Shown: positions 1 to 10,380 of the stretch, in pieces | How positions within the stretch are numbered: the stretch's first letter is position 1 | Layout: each line of letters begins with the position of its first letter | Source: Scortum barcoo | Taxonomy: Eukaryota; Chordata; Actinopteri; Centrarchiformes; Terapontidae | Direction of reading: 5' to 3' | Length of the DNA: 64,000 bases | Assembly: GCA_023238725.1 (NCBI GenBank) | Contig: CM041538.1 | Location: 8,616,880 to 8,680,879 of the forward strand | Program-made: the position numbers and the translations under genes | The notes under the pieces: model-generated | Seen by the model: only the letters and a program-made list of their open reading frames with translations | What the model was told of the DNA's origin: nothing | The model's database searches: none

Positions 1-411
1 TCACCTTCAGATTTATATTAGTACTTTTTTTTACTGTGTGCACCAAACTTCTTTTTGAATAAAACTGGGCCCCGTTCGAATGTCTTGCTTTGCCACACGA
101 GCTTTGAAATGTCATAAGATCTGTGGGTGCAGAGTTTGGCGTGAGCCGTTTGTGGATGTCCCAATTAATATTTTACCTTTATCTGCGCGAGACACAGAAT
201 CGGAAACATGATGACACAACATGGCATGTTTCGCTGCTTCACCTCCTCCCGTCTTCCTCTTCCTGTCTCTCCCCTCTTCTTCTCTCCTCCCCCACTCCGC
301 TCCTTTCATCTCCTCTTCTCCCGTCATCCTCTTTTCACCCCCCCCTTCCCTCTTTTGATATATTTTTTTTAAGGTCTGTGTCTCTACTTGCATGCAACAC
401 ACACTCTGCAC

Positions 412-413
<2 letters not shown>

Positions 414-457
<44 letters not shown>

Positions 458-479
458 TGCACACACACACATTCAAACA

Positions 480-527
<48 letters not shown>

Positions 528-615
528 TGCACACACACACATTCAAACACTCTCACTCAAACACACTCTCTCTCTCTCTCTCTCTCTCTCACATGCACAC
601 ACACACATTCAAACA

Positions 616-649
<34 letters not shown>

Positions 650-673
650 TGCACACACACACGTTCAAACACA
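414..673. repeat. Compound minisatellite: four units of (CT)n-CACATG-(CA)n-TTCAAACA
   Basis: Four successive units each consist of a CT run, then CACATG, a short CA run and TTCAAACACA; unit lengths differ mainly by CT number. It is a microsatellite nested in a higher-order tandem repeat. Apparent ORFs of 98-278 codons across it are low-complexity artefacts. Confidence 0.95.
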
Positions 674-840
674 CAAACACATGAGGCAACATTTCTCATT
701 ATCGGCCCCGACCAGCAGGCGGCTTTGTAATCAGGCTGTTTGTTTATGTTTGTTGTGCAGCAAACACACACACATGCACACCTATCTCTTTTCCTCACAC
801 ATCTTTCAGACGCGAGCGCACTGGCTCATATTTTTTTCTG

Positions 841-871
<31 letters not shown>

Positions 872-872
872 G
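841..872. repeat. (CT)n(CA)n microsatellite
   Basis: An uninterrupted CT run passes directly into a CA run. Confidence 0.95.
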
Positions 873-1013
873 ATGTCAAACACAGCACTGCGCAAAGCCA
901 CAGCCCCAGTCTTGAATAGAGCCAGAAATAGCACTGGGTTTGACTTGGAATCGGCTTAAGTCTTCAAAGAGAAAATTTTGATGTTGCAAAGGCAGTGAAA
1001 GAGTGAGAGGGGT

Positions 1014-1033
1014 GAGAGAGAGAGAGAGAGAGA
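1014..1033. repeat. (GA)n microsatellite
   Basis: A pure GA run of about ten units, followed by a G-rich stretch (1052-1070) and a poly-A tract (1105-1117). Confidence 0.9.
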
Positions 1034-1144
1034 TGGAGGGAGAAAACTGGTGGGGGGGGGGCAGGGGGAGGACAGAGCAGATCTGGTTGTTATATCCAGC
1101 TGTAAAAAAAAAAAAAAGGGGGGTAAAAAACTTCAAAGTCTCGC

Positions 1145-1158
1145 GTTGCCATGGTAAC
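1145..1158. promoter_or_regulatory. Perfect RFX X-box palindrome
   Basis: The 14-mer GTTGCCATGGTAAC has two RFX half-sites (GTTGCC and, on the other strand, GTTACC) with the two-base spacing of the classical X-box. RFX factors bind such sites in ciliary-gene promoters and neural enhancers. Occupancy is unknown. Confidence 0.55.
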
Positions 1159-2256
1159 TGTGGCTATGGTGCCTGCTTTAAAGCCCCACCCCAGCCCCCT
1201 GCTCAGGCGCACATACATGAAGCAAATGTATTCCTAAAAATTAATGGCAGCTGAGGAGCAGAGTGCGTTCTGGGTGCAGACTTACTCCCTCACACTTTTT
1301 TTTTCGTCTCCATGCCTTTCTTCTTCTTTGCGGCTACTGTCTCTCTCCGTATCCAGCAGAGATCACATTGATGTGTGTAGTGATGGGCACTGCTGCAGCT
1401 AATTAAAACCCAATAGGGTTAGCAGCGCAGTTTCCCTGCGTGAAATCCTCGCTTTAGTCTTATCTGACAGCGAAGGAGTTGCTTCTTCGCGTTTTTTTTT
1501 TTTTTTTTGTATTGATGTTTGGGGTTTGTTCCCTGTAATTACGACATGCTATCACTTCATAGCCAGTGGATCTGAATTCCACATGTAATCACATCCATCT
1601 CCCAGTCTTTTTTTTTTTTGTGTTTGTGCAGGCAGGTTTTGCCTGTGCTCTTTTATTGACTATTAAATGGATTTTTAAGTGGCAGCTAGACTTTCACCCT
1701 TTCAAAGATACAAGAGACAGACCTTGTTGTGAGGACAGGTCAGATTATTTGATCTGCTTTGGTACAATCATTCTCACTTTTTAGAGACGTGGCTTTATGG
1801 ATATAAATGTCAGTCTGTGAGTTGGTCAGTCTGTTACTTTGGTCCACAATTTGCAACACACATAGTTGATTTTGTAATCAAATACTATATCAACCCCATC
1901 AGCTACTCCTACTGTTCCTTCAGCAAGAAATAAAGGTGGTGTCCTTTTTAACAAACAAGCAACAATGGGTGGTTCAGTCATGCCATGTTGATAGAAGGCC
2001 GCACTTGCTTATAATTATTTTTAAATCATTGTTGATATGTTCAGTGTAATGAGAAAAAATACTGATCATATCCTGCTGTACAACAGCTGAACTAACTTTA
2101 ATCTGTAATTTAATCCCAATTGAATCTGTTTTCAAATGTGTCACTTTGAGCTTCATGTCTCTTTTTGTCCCGTCTGTTGTTGATTACTTGGTATCTGTTT
2201 TGTTTTTGTCTTCCTCATCTGGATGTCCTGTTGTAAAACCGCCAGCCCACCGATGA

Positions 2257-2268
2257 GCCGCCATCTTG
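2257..2268 (+). promoter_or_regulatory. YY1-type motif
   Basis: GCCGCCATCTTG matches the full YY1 consensus. It stands alone in AT-rich DNA, so its function is uncertain. Confidence 0.35.
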
Positions 2269-4144
2269 TAGCTGATTTACTTCACAGAGACATTATCACA
2301 TGTTTCCGATTTTTATTCAATAATGAATCTATTATGGTTAGGGCTGCAGTTAGCTAGCATATTTACACAGCTCTTTCACATCCAGACTGTGGACAAAAGC
2401 GGTACTTTGATTTTCTTTTTCTCAAAGCCTGAATAATAACCAGTGTCAGAGAAGTGCTCTTTGTGGCTAAATAACTTCCACATTCATGCAGACTACCTTC
2501 ATCTGTTGGACGGGGTGACTCAACTTTTACCCAACACAACTGTTTTCTAAATAAAAGGAGCTGCACCAGGTTTAAAACAAAGAGGATGGAATGTGGAAAA
2601 TATTGATGAAAGAGTGCACTTTTGTCCATAGTATGAAGAATATCCAGTGTATGAAAATAATAACCCATGATTTGCACAAAATATGTGCGAATGTATGTAA
2701 CGCATAGATTGCACATACTAAATAGTACTCAACATCACCGATTCCAAGCTGAAATGTAACATAAACAGTTGATTACTTATCGTGTAAATCACTTCTACGG
2801 TTGCACGTGTTTAGTTGTTGATTGTTGTTTGTACATGTGTTAGAATAGATGTATGAAGCAAGTAAAGGGGCCACTGGGTCTGCATAAAAATAGGGCCAAA
2901 TTTTCATGCTACACCCCTGTTGATAAAAAGCAAGATCTATTATTACTGTTTCTATAAAGGCCATTGGTAATAATGCGGTAAAGTCTTCAAGGTCACATAG
3001 GTCAGCAAACATTGTGTACAGCTGTGTCTCCATGCCTGTCTGCGACCCTGAACAATGTGAGCCTCTCTGCATTTTTGATCCATTAGTCTCTCTCTTTCTC
3101 TCTCTTTTTTTCCTTTTTCTGTCTCTGTCCTCCTTTCATTGGTCATGTGAAGTACGGGGGGTCTGTCATGCATTAAAAAAAGAACTGGGTCTAGCTAGTT
3201 TGTCCCCCGAGCGTTTCCTGTCTGCAGATGGATGGATGCCCGGAGAGACTGAAGCTGACGCTCTGATGCTGCCAGTAAGTTCAAGCCAGCTGGGAACTGG
3301 GAGGTTGTTTATGTCTAAAATGATTTCTGTTTTTACCAAGGGAGCGATCAACAGGGCGCCATGGTCATCAAGAGCCAAAATCAGGTTAGTCATTCGGGAT
3401 CTGTCCTCCATACTTTTACTCTGTGAGACGTAACTGTTTAGAGCACTTGAGAGGGCCATGTTTACCAATCATCCTCTAGATTTTTTACAATGACTCTATT
3501 GTACTGGTTACTGACTGTTTATCATATTAACAGCTATCAACCACAGACATGAGACTCATCCAGTATGTCACAGATAAGTCACATTTGTCCACTAATGAGC
3601 TAATTCCAACTGAGTGTTTTGTTGCGCTGTTGTTATTACCCATTGCTTCATCACTCTGGTGGGACACCGAGGGAGGATGAGTGATGGCGTCCCTGAACAC
3701 GATGACGTTGCTGTCTAAACCAAAAAGAGAGAGAAGTATGAGGAGCAGCTGTACCCAAAGCAGTTCCTCCAAGTGGTTTGAGGCTGATCCAGGACCAGCT
3801 GGGAAAGAAAAAGATAGCAAAAAGATTTGTCACAATGTACATCACGCGACCTCCAGTCAGAAAACTTACCAGTAGTTAATAAAAGCGGGTTGATTTTCAT
3901 GTTAATGAATAGATTATACTCTCAGAACAGCTGGTGCTTTGTGTTATTATTATTATTTTTTTTACTCCCATGAGGTGTGACTTGTATTATTAACCTGTTT
4001 TAACATGAAAGGTAACCAGACTCTTTTCATCAAAGCGATATTTGTGGGGCTGTGGTCCAGGTGCAGTACACTAAGACTATACACAGATCTACACAGCAAA
4101 CAGCAACAGTCTGTCCACAGTTAAACTTAAATGTTGAGATACTG

Positions 4145-4430
4145 ATGAGATGGCCAGCTTATCTTTGCATAAAGACAGGACGCAGTGGGAAGACAGCTAG
4201 CCTGGCGTTAAAATGTCTTCCTTTCAAAGCCTCAAAATCACTCACTAATTAACACAAGATATATAATTCAAAATAAGACATAAAAAAATATAATCTAAAA
4301 AAACTAATAAACCTAGCTCCCGTCTTCATACTAAGGTAAGATGATTGGCTGCTGAGTTTAGCTTCATGTTTAAGGAACAGTCATGAGAGTGGTATCGATC
4401 TTCAAATGTCAATAAAGATTTTATAATCTA
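4145..4430 (+). repeat. Decayed dispersed teleost repeat (family A)
   Basis: The tract contains several phrases that I recognise in a fixed order from a very common spiny-rayed-fish repeat: TTTGCATAAAGACAGGA, GACAGCTAGCCTGGC, CTCACTAATTAACAC, and later CATGAGAGTGGTATCGATCT. The order and spacing fit one diverged insertion. I do not assign a formal family name because I cannot search a library. A shorter copy lies at 21598-21660. Confidence 0.65.
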
Positions 4431-5379
4431 ATTTTGACCCTGGTTAAAACGAATCCAAAAAAATCTCAATGTAATCACATTTATATCACCATTTCGGTGC
4501 CACTGTACATATGTCCTCCCAAACTGTTAAACGAAACAACCTTATCCTTTTTTCATGGGCTATCTGTGTGAAAAGATGCAATTGAACAAGCCATCTTGAT
4601 TTGCTCTCCTGTCATACATGTAAAGACAGGACTGATTTAAATTACACCGCTGTCTATGTGAGCACCACCTTCCTCCTACAGCATGTTATTTGTCTGTACG
4701 CAATATAACTGACAAAACAACTGACAATAAAAATGCAAAATTTAGCATTATGTAACGGAGCACATAAGCAAAATCACACAGCTGTAAAGATAGTAGATGT
4801 TCCCTCGCTTTCTGTGCGACTTCTCCCGCGGATATTATTGCGTAGCAGTGTTCATTTCTACCTGTCTTATCTTGCTTGTGTACTATACCTCCTAATGTTA
4901 TGTAGCAGACGTCTAACAAGCCTCCATGTGTCACTATCAACCCCTGTGTTTACTGATTATTGCAGCGAGGAATTGTCATGCTCACTCGGTCGGGTTCGGC
5001 TTTGGCTTCATTTACGCAGCATGAGCAAAACCCGGTTGTGGCATTGTCTACTTCCCAAAAGCAGAGACACCTTCCCTAACACGGCAGCATTTTTATATTA
5101 GACGCCGCGTCACCTCACTGGATCTGGCTTCAAATCTGGTCTCAACTACCACGGGTAACAGGTAATATTAGATCCCGCGCCAGAAATGCCTTGTTTCCTT
5201 CTCTCAGTCAGGGCCGTCTTTGAAGCCAGATGTGAAACCCCAGACTCTTCCTGTGTTGCTTTGAACAGAACCCTTCGCACATCTCACCCCAAATCTCGTT
5301 TAATGTATTCATAAATCCTGAATCCTGGCCTAATCAGCCTCACTTTCTCCTCTTCTCCCCTTTATCTTCCCAAACCAGG

Positions 5380-5590
5380 TGGCTTTGTGGGTCTGTGCTG
5401 TAATTAAAATAATGCAAATGGGGTAATCCTGTAAAACAAATCCCACTGCTGTCTCTGTTAATGAAGACCCCGGTCTGCTTTTTTGTGTAATGAAATATTT
5501 CGCTCTAAATAAGCCGGCAGCGCTCTCTCCACTGAGACAGCCAGTCAGGATTAGTAATTTTACAGATGAGACAGACTGACGTGTTCCTTT
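5380..5590. promoter_or_regulatory. Candidate conserved enhancer block
   Basis: The block packs TAATTA (5401-5406), a perfect POU octamer ATGCAAAT (5412-5419) and TAATCC (5424-5429) into 29 bp within unique, non-repetitive sequence about 4.7 kb upstream of the cachd1 ATG. Such clusters are typical of developmental enhancers. Conservation cannot be tested here. Confidence 0.3.
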
Positions 5591-8500
5591 GGCCGTGCTA
5601 AAAGTCTGAAAATGATCCAAGAGATAAGGTGGAAAAAACAGTGAGAGCGACTCAGACTGGTGTTGCGGTGGCTTTTGTGTTAGCTCATAATTAGCACCAT
5701 ATTCTACTGCTTTACAAGTTAACAACCTCTACAGTGAATGATTGATTTTGAGATGTTATGTTCATCATACCTAGTGTTGCTTATTCAGATGTTAAACATT
5801 AGCTTTGCAGAGACACACTACCATATTACCGACTCTAGTATCAATCATACACACCATGTACATTCTGCGATTGCTCTGATCAAAATGTATTTAAAATGTA
5901 TGTGTATCGCCCACATCAGAGACGCTCCTTTTTAAAAATGTCCTCAAACACGAACATCATATATGACCATACCTGTTGTTGTTGAGTGGAAAATTAAAGA
6001 TCTGCGTTTTCACCACCTCACTGAGCAACTTAAACACAGCCCTTAAACACAGACTCCCTCATCTTAATGGAAATCTACAATGGAGCCACAGGTTGAGTCT
6101 TTGTCTGACCCCTTTTTTTTTTGCTAAACATCCCTGCATCAGTGCCGTGAACAGACTCCACCTGTGCTGTGTGAACACGAACGCATGCAGACACACACAC
6201 AAGCGACAGGTGTGGAGCAGAGAGAGCAGCTTTTTAAAAAAATCCTCCAAAACTCCCAAACACTTCTCTCACAGACACCAGAGCTTTTGATGAGGTCAGC
6301 TCTGCCTCTGTGGCTGTGGAGAGGAGAGGAGAAATTGACCTTACACTGTTGAAAAAGCCGTGGCGTTTGAATTTTACTTTGAGTTATTTTAGTCTGCATC
6401 AAATTATGTTAATTTATACATTCTTTCTAATGTTTGCACAAAGATCCTTCTACATTTTCTCCTGCGCAAACATTGCAACCAATTCAGGAAATGAATTCCC
6501 TTCAAAAACAGTTAGTATTTGTGCTTTTATGAATAAAGAATGGCTGAGCTCTAACACAATTTGCAAATAAAATAAACTATCACCCGTTGAACTGAGAGTT
6601 GGACGTGAAACAACGCAGCCCGTGGAGAACAGGGATTTTCTGGGGAGCTGATAATGTATGTGGCGCACACACTCCGTCTGACCGCTCAACAAACATCCTT
6701 GTGTTTGTAAGTGTCTAAAAGAATCTGACGGCCGCGCAAACATCTGATGGCGTGTGCAGCCAAAGACACAGACAGACGAGCCATTCAGGGGCGCAGCAAA
6801 GTCTGGAGTCGGGAGCTCTTTCCCCGCTGCAGATCCCTGCTCTGCAAAGTGTTGGCCCACTGCATCAATCACACTTGTATTTCCCAAACAGACCAGTCCA
6901 TATGAATTAAATCTTGAGAGGACAATTAGAAAAAAAGAAAGAAGTGGGCAGTATTGTTAGCAGCCCAGCCTGAAACAGCACCATTGGTAGCAATAATATT
7001 AACATTTTTCTTAAAAACTGTCCATGTCATATATACTGTCAGTAAAATGATTTGTTCCACTGCGACTCTGAGCTTCAGTGCAGCCCATGGGAGCAACAAT
7101 GGGAAGCTGTCAGACTTACCTCTTGAAATACCGCACACCAAAAATACTTCTTCATTTGGCAGACGTCATTTCAGTTAAAAGGCAGGGAATTTATTTTGGC
7201 TCCAATGTGAAGCGATCACGGTGGGCAAGCTGCTCGATCCTCGCTGTGATCAAGGCCATAACTAAACATGGTTGACTGACTGACTCAAACACAGAGGTTA
7301 TATATTTATATGCTGTATGTCGAGTGACGCGCTCGCTGGTGTCACAGCTGTTTGTCAGGGGTCTCACGCCGAGCGTAACCCAGCGAAGACAGCCTCCATG
7401 GACGGATAAAGACATTTACTCACATTTACTTGCAAAATTTGTGAGTCCAGGCTGGTTATTCTAACTTGGGTAATAAACATCTGAAAAGTGTATTCAACAG
7501 CCTCCCACGAGTGTGAGTGACAACCACTTGATGTGAGTTTACGGGGGTAAAGATTGGGAGGGCTCTCCTCTCGAATCAAGTGAGAATGGCACATAAATTC
7601 AAGAATACAACGCCACCTGGGACCTCATTACACGACTGATAGAGCTGAACGGGAGATGTCCGTTTCCACAGGCTGTCTCTAAAAGTTACGGATGGATTTG
7701 GCAAAGAATTAATCAACATGCGGAGCTGGACTGCGACATCTAGTTTAATAAAGGTTCACAGACTCAATCTTAATCTTAATTTTACAGACAAGGAGACGCC
7801 CCCCTCCCCAGCAATATCATAAATAATTCGTCCCCTCTGATTTATTCTATCTGTGCTGAACTGTACAGTTGCTGCAGAGCTAATATTTTCTAACTCTTTC
7901 ATTTAATCTGACAGTCACACAGCAAACATCAGTTCTTCAGTGCCCCAGCAAGCTCTTCAAAAGCTTTACTGCAGCAGGCATACATCGATTTAGTAGAGAC
8001 TGGTACGTTTCCCACCCAACGCTGTCCTTCTGAGATGTTACCCAACTTTTGAGTTTCAATGCTCTATACCAGCAGAAAGTTTGCAGATCTTCAGAAAGTC
8101 TCCAAATGTCTCAAATTCACATTTAAAACTGAGCTTTGAAAACATCCCACCAAGTTAATGTGGGTTTTTTTGACGCCTTGTAATGGGATGGATTTTGTGT
8201 GTTAAACTAACCAAAAAATATCTCAGAAAAAGTTACAAAAAGCAGTGAGAGGGCTGGGAGGAGCAAAGCTGTGCATCTGCAAATCAAACAAGCCAATAGT
8301 CTGCAATCCAGTGAAGTATGGAGAGAGAGAGAGAGATGATTAGAGGTCATCTGTTGGATGGGTTGGACTGCCGCTCTACTTCAAAGCCTCTCATCATCGG
8401 CCTTGACTACATGATTCTTTAACAAATGAGCTATCTGTCATAGTTTTCTCAGCAATCAAAATGTGAATTGCCCAAATACACCGGCCTCTGATCTTTGTCA

Positions 8501-9905
8501 AAGCAGCTCAGCCAACGTGAGATTGAAGCTGCAGCAAAAACCAGAAGTGGACTTTTTATTTTGTAGGAGTGGCATCTCTGCTGGGTGGAGTACTGCTCTC
8601 ACTCATGTTAATCCAAATGTTGTAGTTCAGGAGAGACACATCACCGGTTTAATGGTTACAGGCAGATGATCTGTGTGACTGTTGGCTGTGACCAAAGAAG
8701 AGAAACTGACTGTGCTGTCATCTATTACTGTGTTTTAAGACACACTCCCACATAGTGGGTTACTTGCAGAAAAGTGTCCTATAGTCTCAGAAGAACAAAA
8801 TGTGTAGATGTACGTAGAAACCCCACTTCATGATAACAAAGAGAGAAAAAAATCCCTTCGTTGAATAGAACATTTTGAATCTGGCCGCCACATCTGTAAC
8901 TGTAAATCACTTCAGTACTTCAATTCATGGCGCCTTTTGTCACAACATGGAGTCTGTAACAAAAGAAAAAATGTGAGTAAGGCATGCATTTTCATCAATT
9001 CATTATTTGTTCAGTTCTTTATTGTAAATGCATTAAGAGTGCAGTCAGTAATGAAAGGGTCCTGTTTTGCATTTTAGGTTGAACACAATGAAAAGCCTGC
9101 AATGAGACTTTTATGATTGGTCACTGATGTGAGGCACAGAGCACACAGACGTCATGTTTTCTAGGTTCATTTATGTGAGTTTAGGATTTTTTTTAAAGCA
9201 ACCTGGGGTAGAAACGTACACATGGTTTACATTTTTCCAGCATTTTTAGACTCAGTATATTGAAATTTGATCTGTCTGGCCCCTTGTCCCCTTAGGAAAA
9301 GGTTTTTGTTACTGGAGCTGAGAATCCAAGAAAAAGTGAACTTTCTAGATAAAATTGACTTGAATGTTTAAGCAGCAATTAAAAAGTGAATAAATAATTC
9401 AGTATTCCCAACCAGAAGTGCATCACTGATACTGTGAAAGCTGCATTTAGACGTTCATGTCTGGAAACAAAATGCATGAAAAATATTTGCAAACATTTTA
9501 GAGACTTTCTTTGTGGTGTCTGGGTAAAGAAAAATGAATGGGGTGGTTTTAGTAGTGGGTGGGTGCTTTGATGAGACCTGGACATTTCTCCATTTTTTCA
9601 AACTTTCCTTGTTGCATGTGCCTGTCGTGTTGGAGGGACTGATTTCCCAGCAGCAGCTGAAGGCACCATGAAACCCTGATCCATCTGATCCACAGATCCA
9701 GGCTCCGGAAGGACTCTCCTGTGTTTTCCACGCCTCCCACTTTCACCCCCATTGTGGTGAATCTCCAGCTCTCTCACACACACACACACACTCTGCCAGA
9801 CTTCCAGGAGTTGGAGCGGCCGACCGAGGAAGGAGTACCACCGAGAGCGTTTTAAACGAGGAAAAATATCAAAACACCGCAAACAAACAAACCTCTCTCC
9901 TCCGC

Positions 9906-10019
9906 ATGGATCTACTTTCTTCTCCGGAGGGATTTGTGGGAGTTGCGATGGTTTGCGCCGCCGGAGACGCTGCAGACTGGCCGCGGAGGGAGAGACGCCG
10001 CTGCGCTGCAAACTTGTAA
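9906..10019 (+). other. Upstream ORF in the cachd1 leader, 37 codons
   Basis: An ATG at 9906 opens 37 codons and closes with TAA at 10017-10019, 112 nt before the cachd1 ATG and in a different frame. A second in-frame ATG at 9948 has G at -3 and G at +4, a better context than the first (C at -3). If transcription starts upstream of 9906, ribosomes would meet this ORF first and it could lower translation of the main frame. I recognise no peptide family. It is an arithmetic ORF with a possible regulatory role and no direct evidence of use. Confidence 0.35.
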
Positions 10020-10036
10020 AAGTAGTTTCCCTTGAA

Positions 10037-10070
10037 GTCTTTTTTCTTCTTCTTCTTCTTCCTCCTCCAG
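10037..10070 (+). other. Pyrimidine tract ending in AG in the 5' leader
   Basis: A CTT/CCT-rich run ends CCTCCTCCAG at 10070. It looks like a good 3' splice site and could join an upstream non-coding exon to exon 1; it may also be only a low-complexity tract. Confidence 0.3.
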
Positions 10071-10131
10071 CCCCTTACACACATTACACACACACACACC
10101 GCCCCCGCACCCCACCTCACGCACGGCCATC

Positions 10132-10380
10132 ATGGCGAGGCGGACGGGGGACAGACCTCCGCTCTCCGCGCCGGGGACGCGCTCCCCTCGCCGGGACACG
10201 CGGGCTCGGTGTGCCCGGGGCTCGGCGGCTCTGCGCTGGAGCGTCGCGCTGCTCTGCTCGGCTCTGTGCTGTGGATACTGCGGAGCCGAGACGGACTTTT
10301 CCATCCTGGAGGAAGCGCAGGTCCTGGCCGATCAGATGAAGAAGCTGTCCTCTCAGGAGCTGGGAGTCTTTACTATGCAG
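10132..10380 (+). CDS. cachd1: cachd1 exon 1 (coding part): signal peptide and mature N terminus
   Basis: This exon encodes residues 1-83 and ends at a phase-0 donor (ATGCAG|GTAAAC). The first 35 residues are basic and Arg/Pro/Ser-rich. A hydrophobic, Cys-containing core at about 36-50 (WSVALLCSALCCGYC) follows, with a plausible signal-peptidase site after Ala52, before E-T-D-F-S. The segment TDFSILEEAQVLADQMKKLS is typical of CACHD1 just after the signal peptide. The ATG at 10132 was chosen for its strong Kozak context and because it gives a full signal peptide; the 35-residue n-region is long, but CACHD1 orthologues vary there. Reading through the donor gives a stop at 10447-10449. The exon is very CpG-rich, unlike the rest of the gene. 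Confidence 0.95.

Larger units (their letters stand above)
1..9879. other. Upstream non-coding region, no gene supported
   Basis: Open frames here are short or come from CT/CA low-complexity tracts. None shows a recognisable domain, a splice-consistent exon pair or conserved-looking codon structure. Contents: compound microsatellites (414-673, 841-872), a GA tract (1014-1033), a perfect RFX X-box (1145-1158), a YY1-type motif (2257-2268), a dispersed repeat (about 4145-4430) and an enhancer-like block (5380-5590). From 5,700 to 9,800 I see only unique-looking AT-rich DNA. The neighbouring upstream gene is not visible. Cachd1's usual vertebrate neighbours (ror1/ube2u on one side, raver2/jak1 on the other) are stated from memory. 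Confidence 0.7.
9880..10131 (+). promoter_or_regulatory. cachd1: Proposed 5' leader and CpG-island promoter of cachd1
   Basis: The sequence changes here from AT-rich to GC-rich DNA, and CpGs become dense from about 9,950 into exon 1; I count about 25 CpGs by hand in 10132-10300. I see no convincing TATA box, as is usual for CpG-island promoters, so the transcription start is unknown. The leader holds a small upstream ORF (9906-10019), a pyrimidine tract ending in AG at 10070 and a short CA repeat at 10078-10099. The main ATG at 10132 has A at -3 and G at +4, a strong vertebrate context. The promoter extent is inferred. Confidence 0.6.

Noticed and set aside
706..725. CTCF-like sequence CCAGCAGGCGGC
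   Set aside because: It departs from the core at two informative positions. I could not score it, and single weak CTCF-like matches are common.
123..959. A 278-codon open frame, the longest in the window
   Set aside because: It is mostly Ser-Leu and Thr-His repeats from CT and CA microsatellites; several frames and both strands stay open for the same reason.
10132..10380. Assignment to a CACNA2D gene instead of cachd1
   Set aside because: Exons 2-5 match CACHD1-specific blocks closely, and the VWA motif is D-x-G-x-S, not the D-x-S-x-S or D-x-G-x-S forms embedded in CACNA2D contexts. The N-terminal TDFSILEEAQ block is also CACHD1-like.
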